Of a stretch of DNA of 64,000 nt, positions 44,602 to 53,346 are shown piece by piece (positions within the stretch are counted from its first letter, which is position 1; each line of letters begins with the position of its first letter). The notes below the pieces were generated by a model. It worked only from the letters and a program-made list of their open reading frames with translations, ran no database searches and was not told the DNA's origin. The DNA is from Deltaproteobacteria bacterium Ga0077539 (GTDB lineage: Bacteria > Myxococcota_A > Polyangia > Polyangiales > Ga0077539), in the NCBI GenBank assembly GCA_001465015.1, contig LNEO01000131.1, positions 1 through 64,000 on the forward strand, given 5' to 3'. Both the position numbers and the translations under genes were made by a program.

Positions 44602-45327
44602 GTGCGAGACCAACTAGAGGCGCTCCAAGAGCTCGCGAAGATCGACCGCGGGTTTCGGCAATTCGACGCCGAGCTCGAGGAGCTGCGCGGCCGGCTCGAG
44701 GAGCTTCGCGCGGACGTCAGCCGCATTCGCGAGCTGCTCGACCGCGAGAAGGGTCAGCTCGACGAGGTCGAACGGCTCAGGGGGCAAGCGGTGGTCGAAG
44801 CAACCGACCTGGGCGAGCGCATCACGCGATCGACCGGTCGGGCCAACGTTGCGCGCAACACACGCGAGCGTGACGCGGCGACGCGCGAGGTCGAAGTGCT
44901 GCGAAAAGAGCGCGAAGAGCGCCAGCAGCGAGCGGGCGACCTCGAGAAGGGCGTCGGCGACGTGCGCGACTCGATCGCGCGCCACGAAGAGGATTTCAAG
45001 AAGCTCGCCGAAGCGCTCGAGAGCGAGGAGAAGCACGTCAGCACGAGAACCGCCGAGATCGCCGTGCTGCGCGAGGAGATCGAGCGCGCGCGGGCCGACG
45101 TGACCAAGAAGGTCCGCGCCGACATTCTCCGCAAATACGAGGGGATCCGCAGCCGCAAGGGCACCGCGGTCGCCGAGGCGATCGACGGCGTGTGCCGAGG
45201 CTGCAATGTCTCGCTTCCGCCGCAGTTCTACGCGAAGCTCATGGCGCCGTTGGACGTGATGCAGTGCCCCTCTTGTCTGAGGATTCTTCTAGCGCGCCCG
45301 GCCGGCGCCGGAGCAGTGACGTCGTGA
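44602..45327 (+). CDS. Coiled-coil protein with C-terminal C4 zinc ribbon (DUF164 type)
   Basis: A 241-residue protein. The first about 190 residues are a charged antiparallel coiled coil (EELRGRLEELRADVSRIREL, ELEKGV-type heptads). The C-terminus is a C4 zinc ribbon with two CxxC pairs, CRGCNVSLPPQFYAKL then MQCPSCLRIL. This architecture is the conserved DUF164 (zinc-ribbon) family, which may bind nucleic acid or protein but has no settled function. GTG 44602 is supported by GAGGA 8 bases upstream; the frame upstream to 44524 is not conserved. Its TGA overlaps the next start (GTGA), so it is translationally coupled to the kinase gene. Confidence 0.88.
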   Translation: MRDQLEALQELAKIDRGFRQFDAELEELRGRLEELRADVSRIRELLDREKGQLDEVERLRGQAVVEATDLGERITRSTGRANVARNTRERDAATREVEVLRKEREERQQRAGDLEKGVGDVRDSIARHEEDFKKLAEALESEEKHVSTRTAEIAVLREEIERARADVTKKVRADILRKYEGIRSRKGTAVAEAIDGVCRGCNVSLPPQFYAKLMAPLDVMQCPSCLRILLARPAGAGAVTS

Positions 45328-46496
45328 CCCAAGCAGCACAAGACCCCGTCGTTGGGCATGTTCTCGGCACCCGCTACCGCGTCGACCGCGTCGTCGCCGA
45401 CGGCGGAATGGGTCGCGTCTACGAAGGCGTCGAGCTCGGCAACGAGCGTCGAGTCGCGATCAAGATCCTGCACCAGGACATCGCGCAGGACTCGGTCAAC
45501 ATCGAGCGGTTCAAGCGCGAGGCAGAGACGTCGCACGCGCTCGAGCACCCGCACGTCGTCGAAGTGTACGACTTTTCGCAGGAGAAGCCGGCGCCCGGCA
45601 GGCCCGAGGGCGCCTGGTATCTCGTGATGGAGTTTCTCGACGGCGACGAGCTGCGCGCGATCCTCGACCGAGACAAGACGCTCGCGCCCGAGCGAGTTCT
45701 GCGAGTGATTTCGCAGGCGGCGCTCGCGCTGGACTCCGCGCACGCCAAGGGCTTCGTGCACCGCGACCTCAAGCCAGAGAACGTGTTTCTCGTTCGCACG
45801 GCGGAGGGAGACACCGTCAAGCTGCTGGATTTCGGCAGCGTGAAGTTCACGCGCGGCCAAGACAAAGGTCAGAAGCTCACGGTGATGGGCACGACCATCG
45901 GCTCGCCCTTCTACATGTCGCCCGAGCAAGCGCGGGGCGCGCAAGACCTCGATCATCGCGCGGACGTCTGGGCGCTCGGCGCCATGATGTACGAGATGAT
46001 CGTCGGCAAGGTCCCCTTTCACGCCGCCAACGGCCCGCAGATCTTGTTCAAGATCCTCGGCGAAGAGCCGGAGATCCCGTCGTTTGCGAACGAGGCCGCG
46101 CCGCCGGAGTTCGACGACGTGATCACCCGCGCGCTCGCGAAGGACCGAGACAAGCGCTACCAGAGCTGCGGCGAGCTCGCCAACGCCGCAGGGCACGCGT
46201 TCGGGCTCACCGGCCTGTGCGCAGACTGGGCGCTGATGTCCGACGCACAGGTCGCGGCGAAGATCGCCGAAGCCAAGAGCAAGCCCAAGACGCCTCCAGC
46301 CGTCGCCGCGAGCGCAGCGCCCATCGCTCCCGCCTCCCCTTCGCCGCCCGTGCAGCCGATCGCTTCGACATCGGGCAACGACGCGCTGTCTGGGGACTAC
46401 AACGCCCGGCCCAAACCGCCGATCGGGCTCATCGCCGTGATCGTGGTGGTCGTCGTCATCCTCGTCGTGGTCACCGCGGTCATGGCCGCGCGCTGA
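45324..46496 (+). CDS. Ser/Thr protein kinase with single C-terminal membrane anchor
   Basis: A 390-residue kinase. Motifs are the Gly-rich loop ADGGMGRVYEG (first Gly replaced by Asp), VAIKIL, HRDLKPEN, LLDFGSVKF, GSPFYMSPEQARG and HRADVWALGAMMYEM, all complete. Residues about 6-280 form the kinase domain. A Pro/Ala-rich linker follows, and a single C-terminal membrane segment (GLIAVIVVVVVILVVVTAVM) leaves only three residues outside, so it is a tail-anchored inner-membrane kinase with no extracellular sensor. It is coupled to the upstream zinc-ribbon gene by GTGA and followed 13 bases later by the carrier-HEAT-cNMP gene. It could phosphorylate either, which is inference. Confidence 0.93.
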   Translation: MTQAAQDPVVGHVLGTRYRVDRVVADGGMGRVYEGVELGNERRVAIKILHQDIAQDSVNIERFKREAETSHALEHPHVVEVYDFSQEKPAPGRPEGAWYLVMEFLDGDELRAILDRDKTLAPERVLRVISQAALALDSAHAKGFVHRDLKPENVFLVRTAEGDTVKLLDFGSVKFTRGQDKGQKLTVMGTTIGSPFYMSPEQARGAQDLDHRADVWALGAMMYEMIVGKVPFHAANGPQILFKILGEEPEIPSFANEAAPPEFDDVITRALAKDRDKRYQSCGELANAAGHAFGLTGLCADWALMSDAQVAAKIAEAKSKPKTPPAVAASAAPIAPASPSPPVQPIASTSGNDALSGDYNARPKPPIGLIAVIVVVVVILVVVTAVMAAR

Positions 46497-46509
46497 AGCA
46501 GAGCGGCGG

Positions 46510-49500
46510 GTGCCCACGAACGAATCGCCGAGAACGAGCACTCCGCCCGCGTCGCCCGAGACCGCGCCCGTTCGAACGAGCGTCCCGCCCAAGAGCGGCG
46601 CGCTCTTCGGCGTCGAGCCCGAAGAGCAGTCGCGCACCGCGGTCCTCGCCGGGATGCTCTTTGTGTGCAGCTGCGTGTTCGTGCTCGGTCGAACCGTGCG
46701 CGACGCGCTCTTTCTGAGCCACTACGGCGCGCGCGTCGGCGCGGTGCTTCCGTGGATGTTCATCGCGTACGGAGTCGTCAGCGCGATGGTGGCCGTGGTC
46801 TACGCCCGCGTGGCGCCGCGGTTCTCTCGGCCGAGGTTCGTCGCGAGCTTCGCGGTGCTCGTCGCGGCGATGTATGGCTCGGCGTGGGTGGCGCTCTTCG
46901 CGAGCCCGTCGTGGCTCTACGGCGTGCTCTACGTCGCCTCTGAAATCGCTGGAAATCTCCTCATCGCCCAGTTCTGGGCGGTCGCCAACGACCTGCACGA
47001 CCCGCGCTCGGCGAAGCGATTGTTCGGGACCATCGGCGTCGGACGAATCCTCGGCGTCGTGATCTGCGGCTTGGGCGCGGGCTCGTTCGTCGCCGCGGTG
47101 GGCACGGACAACCTCTTGCTCGTGCTCGCGGTGCTGTCGCTTTCGATCGTGGGCTTCGTCCTGTGGTTGGCGCGCGATTTCAACCTGCCCTCCGCGCCGC
47201 CCGCGCTCTCGAGCCGCGCGCAGCCGGCAGAGGGAATGCTCACACAGCTTCGCTCTCCGTACATCCGATCGGTCGCGCTCGTCGTGCTCGTCGGGTTCGT
47301 CGCGGTGAACATCGGTGACTTTCAGTTCAAGGCCGCGGCGCGCCTCGCCCACCCGAGCCGAGACGAGCTCGCGCTCTTCATGGCGAGGTACTACGCGACG
47401 GTCGGCGTCATCGCGATGCTGTTGCAGCTCTTCGTCACGCGAAGGCTGCTCTCTCGCTTCGGCGTCGGCGGCGGTCTGCTCGCGCTGCCCATCGCGTACG
47501 GGACGGCCAACCTCGTATTGCTCGCGATTCCCAGCGTGTTCGGCGCGACCGTCGTGAAGCTATCGGACAACGCCGTGCAGTTCACGGTGTTCGAAGCGAC
47601 GCTGCAGCTCCTGTATTTTCCGCTCGATTCGTCGGAGCGCGACGGCGCGCGCGCCACGCTCGAAGCCGCGGTCAAGCCCATTGGCTACGCGATCGCGGGC
47701 GGGCTCGTCCTCGGGTTCGCGTGGATCGCTCCGCCGACGTCCATGCGCGCGATCGCCTCGCAGAGCTGGTTCGTGTTGCCCCTCATCGGCGCGTGGTTTC
47801 TGGCGGTGCGCGTGGTTCGCCGACGCTATGTGGCTGCGCTCGAGCGGTCTCTCGAGCGCCGCACGCAGCGCTCGTCGGAGCCCGTGACGGACGAGGCATC
47901 CACGCGCGAGGCGCTGGTCCGCACAGCGCGCAGCGGCGCCCCTCGCGCGGCGTGCTTCGCGATCGAACAGCTAACGTCCAGCGCGCCCGAGACCGCAGCG
48001 GCCGAGGCCGCGCATTGGCTCACGAATCCCGAGGCGTCCGTCCGGATCGCCGCCGTGAAGAGCGCCGCAGAGCTTCGCGCAGAAGCTCTCTCGCCGTTGC
48101 TCCTGCGCGCGATGGACGACCCAGACGTCGTGGTCGCTGCCAGCGCGGTCACAGCGTACGGCGTGTGGCACGGAGAGCGCTGCATCACGGCGATCGAGGC
48201 GCGGCTGACTGACCCGCGTTCGGCGGTCGAAGAAGCCGCCATCGTCGCGCTGCTGCAGCACGGAGCGCTCGAGGGAGTGCTCATCGCTGGTCGAACGCTC
48301 GAGGAGTGGCTTCGATCGACGGAGGTCGAGGACCGAAGACGCGCGGCTCGCGTGCTCGGGACGCAGGGAGTTCCTGGAGCGCTGCGCGTCGTGCGCGCGC
48401 TGCTCGAGGATGACGACGTCGAGGTCCGTCGCGCCGCGCTTCGTGCCGCGGCTGCGTCGGGAATCGCGCTCGCCCCCGAGGTCATTCGGTCGATGGACGA
48501 ACCCGCGACGCGCGCCGCGGCGATGGAGGCGATCGTCAGGATGGGCGAGCCCGCTGTTCCGCTGCTGGCCGCGCGCTTGAGCGACAGTGGGTGTCCGCGC
48601 GCCGTTCGATTGAGCGTTCCTCGGGTGCTCGCGCAGATCGGAACGAGCGCGGCGTACGAGCTCCTTCTCGCGCGGATCGACATCACGCAGGAACCCGACG
48701 AGGCGGTGCGACAAAAGATCCTCGCGTCCGCGTCGCGGATGCGGCGATCACTCGGGCTCCGCCCGCTGGCCGAGCGCCAGGCAGAGATCAAGATGAGCGC
48801 CGAGCTCGACGCCCTCGCCCGTCAGTCCGCGGCCTATCGCCGCGCGCGATCGTGGCTCGGAATGATCCTGCTCGATCGATGGATGCTCGAGCGCTTTCGC
48901 AAGGCGCTCTTGCGGGTTTTGCGCCTCGCAGAGCTGTCGCCGGACGGAGGCCGCCGCGTCGAGCCGACGCGCGAAGCGCTCTTCGGACGAGACTCGCAGC
49001 GCCGCGCGCGGGCGCTCGAGGTCCTCGACGACGTGCTCCCGAGCCCTGTCGCGCCGCGCTTCAACCGCGAGCTCGAGCAGTGGCTGTCGATGCGCGATCA
49101 CCCAGCGCGCGAGCCCGAGGGGCCACGGCCGTCGGGAATGACGGCGTACGTGACGGAGCTCTATTCGATGAGCGATCCGTTCGCGAAGGTGCTGGCGCTC
49201 GACGCGGCGCAGTTTCGCGCGATCGACCTCGGACAGTCGCTGATCGCGAGTGCCCTCGAGCACGAGGATCCGTCGGTGCGCGAGTTCGGAGCGCTCGCCG
49301 AGGTGAGCTTCAAGAGCGATCAATGGCGCGAACGCGTCGAGAAGCTCGCTGAGGACGAGGATCGGTCCGTTCGTTCGTACGTAAAGTTCGTGCTCGAGAC
49401 TGGCCAGACCGGCATGAGCCGGGAGGACGACATGTTCACGACCCTCGAAAAGGTGCTCTTTCTTCAGCGCGTCGAGCTCTTCTCTGAGGTCGCGCCGGAG

Positions 49501-49863
49501 GACTTGATGGGCCTCGCTCGAAGCGCGCGCGTCGACCGCCACAAAAAGGGCACCGTGCTCTTTCGCGCCGGGGATCCGGGATCCGCGCTCTACCTCGTGA
49601 TCGACGGGAGGGTTCGCACGACGACCGCCACCGGAATCACGACGCAATACAGCGACGGAGAGGCGTTCGGAGAGCTCGGAGCGCTCGACGGGAGCGTGCG
49701 ATCGGACGAAGCAGACGTCGTCGAAGACGCCACGCTGATCGAGATCGCGCGGGAGGATTTCGTCGAGGTGCTACGAGAGAACGGCCCCCTCGCGGAGGCG
49801 GTCATTCGCGTTCTCGTGCGTCGAATGCGGTCCTTGCGCGGTGGCGAAGCGAGCCAGGCGTAG
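46510..49863 (+). CDS. ADP/ATP-carrier-like transporter fused to HEAT repeats and cyclic-nucleotide-binding domain
   Basis: A 1,117-residue three-part protein. Residues 40-440 are a transporter of the ADP/ATP carrier (Tlc/NTT) branch of the MFS, with about 12 helices; landmarks are VFVLGRTVRDALFLSHYGA, YVASEIAGNLLIAQFWAVAND and FTVFEATLQLLYFPLDSSER. Residues about 450-760 are HEAT-type repeats (ASVRIAAVKSAAELRAEAL, VEVRRAALRAAAASGIAL). A helical linker follows. Residues about 985-1095 are a cNMP-binding fold (GTVLFRAGDPGSALYLVIDG, GEAFGELGALDGSVRSDEAD). The cNMP Arg contact is replaced by a degenerate SVRSDEAD motif, so ligand binding is uncertain. Start GTG 46510. A nucleotide substrate is unproven. 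It follows the kinase gene closely and is tail-to-tail with the next gene. Confidence 0.85.
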   Translation: MPTNESPRTSTPPASPETAPVRTSVPPKSGALFGVEPEEQSRTAVLAGMLFVCSCVFVLGRTVRDALFLSHYGARVGAVLPWMFIAYGVVSAMVAVVYARVAPRFSRPRFVASFAVLVAAMYGSAWVALFASPSWLYGVLYVASEIAGNLLIAQFWAVANDLHDPRSAKRLFGTIGVGRILGVVICGLGAGSFVAAVGTDNLLLVLAVLSLSIVGFVLWLARDFNLPSAPPALSSRAQPAEGMLTQLRSPYIRSVALVVLVGFVAVNIGDFQFKAAARLAHPSRDELALFMARYYATVGVIAMLLQLFVTRRLLSRFGVGGGLLALPIAYGTANLVLLAIPSVFGATVVKLSDNAVQFTVFEATLQLLYFPLDSSERDGARATLEAAVKPIGYAIAGGLVLGFAWIAPPTSMRAIASQSWFVLPLIGAWFLAVRVVRRRYVAALERSLERRTQRSSEPVTDEASTREALVRTARSGAPRAACFAIEQLTSSAPETAAAEAAHWLTNPEASVRIAAVKSAAELRAEALSPLLLRAMDDPDVVVAASAVTAYGVWHGERCITAIEARLTDPRSAVEEAAIVALLQHGALEGVLIAGRTLEEWLRSTEVEDRRRAARVLGTQGVPGALRVVRALLEDDDVEVRRAALRAAAASGIALAPEVIRSMDEPATRAAAMEAIVRMGEPAVPLLAARLSDSGCPRAVRLSVPRVLAQIGTSAAYELLLARIDITQEPDEAVRQKILASASRMRRSLGLRPLAERQAEIKMSAELDALARQSAAYRRARSWLGMILLDRWMLERFRKALLRVLRLAELSPDGGRRVEPTREALFGRDSQRRARALEVLDDVLPSPVAPRFNRELEQWLSMRDHPAREPEGPRPSGMTAYVTELYSMSDPFAKVLALDAAQFRAIDLGQSLIASALEHEDPSVREFGALAEVSFKSDQWRERVEKLAEDEDRSVRSYVKFVLETGQTGMSREDDMFTTLEKVLFLQRVELFSEVAPEDLMGLARSARVDRHKKGTVLFRAGDPGSALYLVIDGRVRTTTATGITTQYSDGEAFGELGALDGSVRSDEADVVEDATLIEIAREDFVEVLRENGPLAEAVIRVLVRRMRSLRGGEASQA

Positions 49864-49866
49864 CGC

Positions 49867-51018
49867 TCAGTAGGGGCTGTCGGCGACGAAGCCCGCGCCG
49901 CGCGTTCGGCCCCGGCGCGGCGTGGCGGGCCGCGAGGGCGCTGTCGCGTAGGGGTCGTTGGCGACGAAGCCCACGCCGGCCGGACGTGCGCCGCTCGATG
50001 CATTGCTTCGCGAGCCGGTCGACGACGCGCCGACCGCACGATTGGCAGGGTTTGCAGTCGGAGTCGTCGTGGTCGCAGGCTGCGTCGCTTGTGCGGTCGT
50101 CGCCGGCCTGACGCGCCCTGAACGCGTGCCACTCGACGAAGCGCCGCTGCCGGGATTGCTCTCGGGCTGCTGTGGCGGGGCTGCGCCCTGGGCCTGCGTC
50201 GGCTGCGCCGGTGGAATGGGCTCTTGTGCTTGAGACGGTTGCGCTGGTTGCGCTGCTTGCGCTGGTTGCGACGGTTGCGACGGTTGCGACGGTTGCGCCG
50301 CGGGCGACGGGGTCGCGGGCTGCTCGACGTTCGCCGTCGACGTCGAGCCAGGGCCGGCGGAGATCGAGCTCGCGCTGCTTGCCGGCGTCGACGAGCCTCC
50401 CGACAACGCGAAGGCTCCGCCGATGCCGATCAGTCCGATCAGGGCGGCAGCGGCGCCGATCATCAGTCCCTTGGACGGTCCCTTCGTGGGAACGATCGGC
50501 TCGTCGTCCATCACCGCCGTCGAGGGCGGTCGGGGCGGCGGCGCGGACCGGGCGGGCGCAGCGGTCGCAGCGGTGGGAGGAGGCCTCGAGGGCGGTTGCG
50601 GCTGCGCAACAGGTGCTTGCTGTCGAGCGACGGGCGCCTGGAACTGCGCGGGCTGCTGAGCGACCGGCGGCGCGGCTTGCGGCTGCGGCGCGACCATCGC
50701 GGCGGGCGCTGGAGGCGAGGCCGCGGCAGGGGCGGGCGCGGGAGAAGGCGTGGGAGCTCCGAATCCTGCGAGGCCGGCGAGGTCCGCAACGCCGAAGAGG
50801 ATCGACGGGGTGATCGCGCCTGCCTGCGTGTTGGCCGTAAACGTCCCCTCGGAGTGAACGTAGTCCGACGCCGGAGCGGCCGAGTCTGCCGCGTCGAGGC
50901 CGATCTCCCAGGAGGGTTTGATCTCTGCTGCGAGCGATTCGAGGTCGCCGGCGCCTAGAATTCCTCGGCCCCATGCGGGCTGAGCTGACTTGGGGTCGGT
51001 CGGGTCACCGAAAGCCAT
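49867..51018 (-). CDS. Pro/Gln-rich single-pass membrane protein, unknown function
   Basis: A 383-residue low-complexity protein. Residues 1-80 are the only ordered-looking part ([40 protein letters not shown]). A long Pro/Ala/Gln-rich region precedes one membrane segment ([20 protein letters not shown]) at about residue 190. The far side is an Ala/Pro/Ser/Gln-rich tail with QPS and QPA repeats, ending in two related motifs, [10 protein letters not shown] and AGFVADSPY at the very C-terminus. The arrangement suggests a periplasmic or envelope-spanning tail with terminal peptide ligands, but no family was recognised. A GAAAGGTG ribosome-binding site precedes the ATG. It is convergent with the carrier gene, 3 bases apart, and divergent from nrdR. 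Confidence 0.7.
   Translation of the reverse strand: MAFGDPTDPKSAQPAWGRGILGAGDLESLAAEIKPSWEIGLDAADSAAPASDYVHSEGTFTANTQAGAITPSILFGVADLAGLAGFGAPTPSPAPAPAAASPPAPAAMVAPQPQAAPPVAQQPAQFQAPVARQQAPVAQPQPPSRPPPTAATAAPARSAPPPRPPSTAVMDDEPIVPTKGPSKGLMIGAAAALIGLIGIGGAFALSGGSSTPASSASSISAGPGSTSTANVEQPATPSPAAQPSQPSQPSQPAQAAQPAQPSQAQEPIPPAQPTQAQGAAPPQQPESNPGSGASSSGTRSGRVRPATTAQATQPATTTTPTANPANRAVGASSTGSRSNASSGARPAGVGFVANDPYATAPSRPATPRRGRTRGAGFVADSPY
50236..50298. repeat. Short tandem repeat inside the Pro/Gln-rich gene
   Basis: Imperfect units of 9 bases (GGTTGCGAC and GGTTGCGCT variants) are repeated about seven times and encode QPS/QPA repeats on the minus strand. Such tracts can change length by slippage in steps of three codons. 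Confidence 0.6.
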
Positions 51019-51112
51019 CGTTCACCTTTCGTCGGGAAGATCGACATTGAATGCTACGACGCGCGCGGCCCTTGGAAAAGCCGGTGTGCCGGGACTAGAG
51101 TCCGCGGCCCTC

Positions 51113-51580
51113 ATGAAGTGCCCATTTTGCGGCGACTTGGAGAACAAGGTCATCGACTCGCGCCTTTCACAGGGGGGCGAGGTGACCCGACGTCGCAGAG
51201 AGTGCGCAAAGTGCCAGCGCCGGTATACGACGTACGAGCGGGTCGAAGAGGCGCTGCCGTTGGTGGTCAAGCGTGACGGGCGTCGCGAGCCGTTCGATCA
51301 CGGAAAATTCGTCGGTGGGATCAAGAAGGCGTGCGAGAAGCGGCCCGTTCCTTTGGCGACGATCGAGTCGATCGCAGAGTCGATCGAGCGCGAGTTGAGC
51401 GAATCGGCGGTGAAAGAGGTCGCGAGCACGGACATCGGCGAGAAGGTGATGTCGCGGCTGCGCGCGGTGGACGAGGTCGCGTACGTGCGCTTCGCGTCGG
51501 TGTATCGATCCTTTCGAGACGCCGACGAGTTCATGGCCGAGCTCGCGGCGATGCTGAAATCGCGGGGAGACAAGAAGTGA
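51113..51580 (+). CDS. nrdR: Transcriptional repressor NrdR
   Basis: A 155-residue NrdR, the usual length. The N-terminal zinc ribbon is CPFCGD...[15 protein letters not shown], and the ATP-cone is [36 protein letters not shown] and [19 protein letters not shown]. NrdR senses dATP/ATP and represses ribonucleotide reductase genes. The ATG at 51113 aligns with the family start; the open frame upstream to 50990 is not conserved. The stop overlaps the ribD start (GTGA), making nrdR the first gene of the riboflavin operon, a common arrangement. No NrdR boxes are apparent in the 94-base gap upstream. Confidence 0.95.
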   Translation: MKCPFCGDLENKVIDSRLSQGGEVTRRRRECAKCQRRYTTYERVEEALPLVVKRDGRREPFDHGKFVGGIKKACEKRPVPLATIESIAESIERELSESAVKEVASTDIGEKVMSRLRAVDEVAYVRFASVYRSFRDADEFMAELAAMLKSRGDKK

Positions 51581-52695
51581 GCGACGCGGCGTTCATGACA
51601 GAGGCGCTCGAGCTCGCGGCGCGCGCGCGCCCGTCCCCCAATCCGCGCGTCGGCTGCGTGCTGGTGCGCGACGGGGTCGTGGTCGGGCGCGGGTTTCATC
51701 GTCGCGCAGGCATGGCGCACGCGGAGGTCGCGGCCATCGAAGACGCCGGCGACCGCGCGCGAGGCGCAACTGCGTACGTGACGCTCGAGCCCTGCAATCA
51801 CCACGGGAGAACGCCTCCGTGCACCGATGCGCTGCTCGCCGCGGGGGTGAACCGCGTGGTGTTCGGCGTCTCCGATCCCAACCCCCACGTCGAGGGACGA
51901 GGGGCCGATCGACTGCGCGAGGCGGGCGTCGTTGTCGACGAAGGGGTCGAGCGCGAGGCGTGTGAAGGTCTCATCGAGGCGTGGCGCGTGTGCGTCACCC
52001 GCGGCTATCCGCTGGTCGTACTCAAGGTCGCGATGACGCTCGACGGTCGAATCGCGACGCGGACGCGGGCCAGCAAGTGGATCACCAGCGCCGAGGCGCG
52101 ACGCGACGCGCACCTCCTCCGCGCGCGCGCCGACGCGATCCTCGTCGGGGTCGGAACGGTCCTCAGCGATGATCCGATGCTGACTCCCCGAGACGTAACC
52201 GTAGTCGGAGCTCTGCCGGCGCGCGTCGTGCTCGATAGTCGACTGCGCACGCCCACAACGAGCCTCCTTGCGCGCACAGCCTCCGAGGCGCCCGTCTGGG
52301 TGCTGCACGGCCCCGAGGCGCCCGCGGAGCGCCGCTCGGCGTTGAGGGCGATGGGCGTCGAGACCATCGAGGTCGCGCTGGAAGACGAGCGGATCGGGCT
52401 GCGTGAAGCGCTGCGCGCGCTCGCGTCGAAGGGCGTGACCGAGCTGCTCGTCGAGGGTGGCGGCGCGGTGCACGGCGCGCTGCTCGACGCGGGGCTCGGC
52501 GACAAGCTCGTGGCGTACGTCGCGCCGAAGCTGTTTGGCGGCCGCGACGCGTTTCCTGCTTTTGGAGGGGTGGGCGCAAGCTCAGTCGACGACGCGCGAT
52601 CGGTTCGCGCGTGGCGCTTCGAGCCGCTCGGCTCGGACCTGAAGATCACCGCGGAGATAGCGAATGTTTACCGGGATCATCACAGCGATCGGTGA
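51577..52695 (+). CDS. ribD: Bifunctional riboflavin deaminase/reductase RibD
   Basis: A 372-residue two-domain enzyme for the second and third steps of riboflavin synthesis. The deaminase domain (about 1-145) has the zinc site [11 protein letters not shown] with [16 protein letters not shown]. The reductase domain has [40 protein letters not shown] and the late [23 protein letters not shown] 51577 overlaps the nrdR stop and gives the family N-terminus ([17 protein letters not shown]); an ATG six codons later is the alternative. The 3' end overlaps ribE by 32 bases. Confidence 0.95.
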   Translation: MSDAAFMTEALELAARARPSPNPRVGCVLVRDGVVVGRGFHRRAGMAHAEVAAIEDAGDRARGATAYVTLEPCNHHGRTPPCTDALLAAGVNRVVFGVSDPNPHVEGRGADRLREAGVVVDEGVEREACEGLIEAWRVCVTRGYPLVVLKVAMTLDGRIATRTRASKWITSAEARRDAHLLRARADAILVGVGTVLSDDPMLTPRDVTVVGALPARVVLDSRLRTPTTSLLARTASEAPVWVLHGPEAPAERRSALRAMGVETIEVALEDERIGLREALRALASKGVTELLVEGGGAVHGALLDAGLGDKLVAYVAPKLFGGRDAFPAFGGVGASSVDDARSVRAWRFEPLGSDLKITAEIANVYRDHHSDR

Positions 52696-53317
52696 GGTGG
52701 CGCGGGTCGAGCCCAAGGCGCAAGAGGCGCTGCTCGAAATCGTGTGTCCCTATCAAGCGCTGGTGCTCGGCGAGAGCATCGCCGTGGACGGCGTGTGCCT
52801 CACGGTGGTCGCGGCGACCGGGCGAGGCTTCACCGCGACGGCCAGCGCCGAGACGCTCGCGCGCACGACGCTCGGCGCCAAGAAGAGCGGAGATCGGGTC
52901 AACCTCGAGCGCGCGCTTCGCGTCGACGATCGGCTGGGCGGCCACATCGTCGCGGGCCACGTCGACGGCGTGGGTCGCGTTCGCGCGCGGATCACGAGCG
53001 GCGGCGAGGCCGAGCGATGGCAGTTCGACGCGCCCGCGTCGGTGCTGAAATTCATCGCGGAGAAGGGCTCGATCGCGATCGACGGCGTGAGCCTCACCGT
53101 GAACGTCGTGGACTCCGAGGGCTTCGAAGTCACCCTCGTCCCCTTCACGCTGGGGCACACGACGCTCGGCGACAAGCGCGCAGGCGCGGCGATCAACCTC
53201 GAGGTCGACGTGCTCGCGCGCTATGTGGCGCGCGCGCTCGAAGGGGTCGCGCCTCGCGGAGGGGTCACCGCCGATTTGCTCGCGCGCGCTGGATTCGTCG
53301 GGACGAAAGCCCCATAG
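52664..53317 (+). CDS. ribE: Riboflavin synthase alpha chain
   Basis: A 217-residue riboflavin synthase that dismutates two 6,7-dimethyl-8-ribityllumazine molecules. It shows the internal duplication of the family: [13 protein letters not shown] and GHIVAGHVDGVGRV in the first half, with LDRFVT-type repeats, and SIAIDGVSLTVNVV and FTLGHTTLGDKR in the second half. The ATG at 52664 lies inside the end of ribD, so translation is coupled. Length and motifs are complete. The last 15 residues are a normal extension. Confidence 0.95.
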   Translation: MFTGIITAIGEVARVEPKAQEALLEIVCPYQALVLGESIAVDGVCLTVVAATGRGFTATASAETLARTTLGAKKSGDRVNLERALRVDDRLGGHIVAGHVDGVGRVRARITSGGEAERWQFDAPASVLKFIAEKGSIAIDGVSLTVNVVDSEGFEVTLVPFTLGHTTLGDKRAGAAINLEVDVLARYVARALEGVAPRGGVTADLLARAGFVGTKAP

Positions 53318-53346
53318 AGCGTTCGCCTCACAAAGAGAAGAGACCC

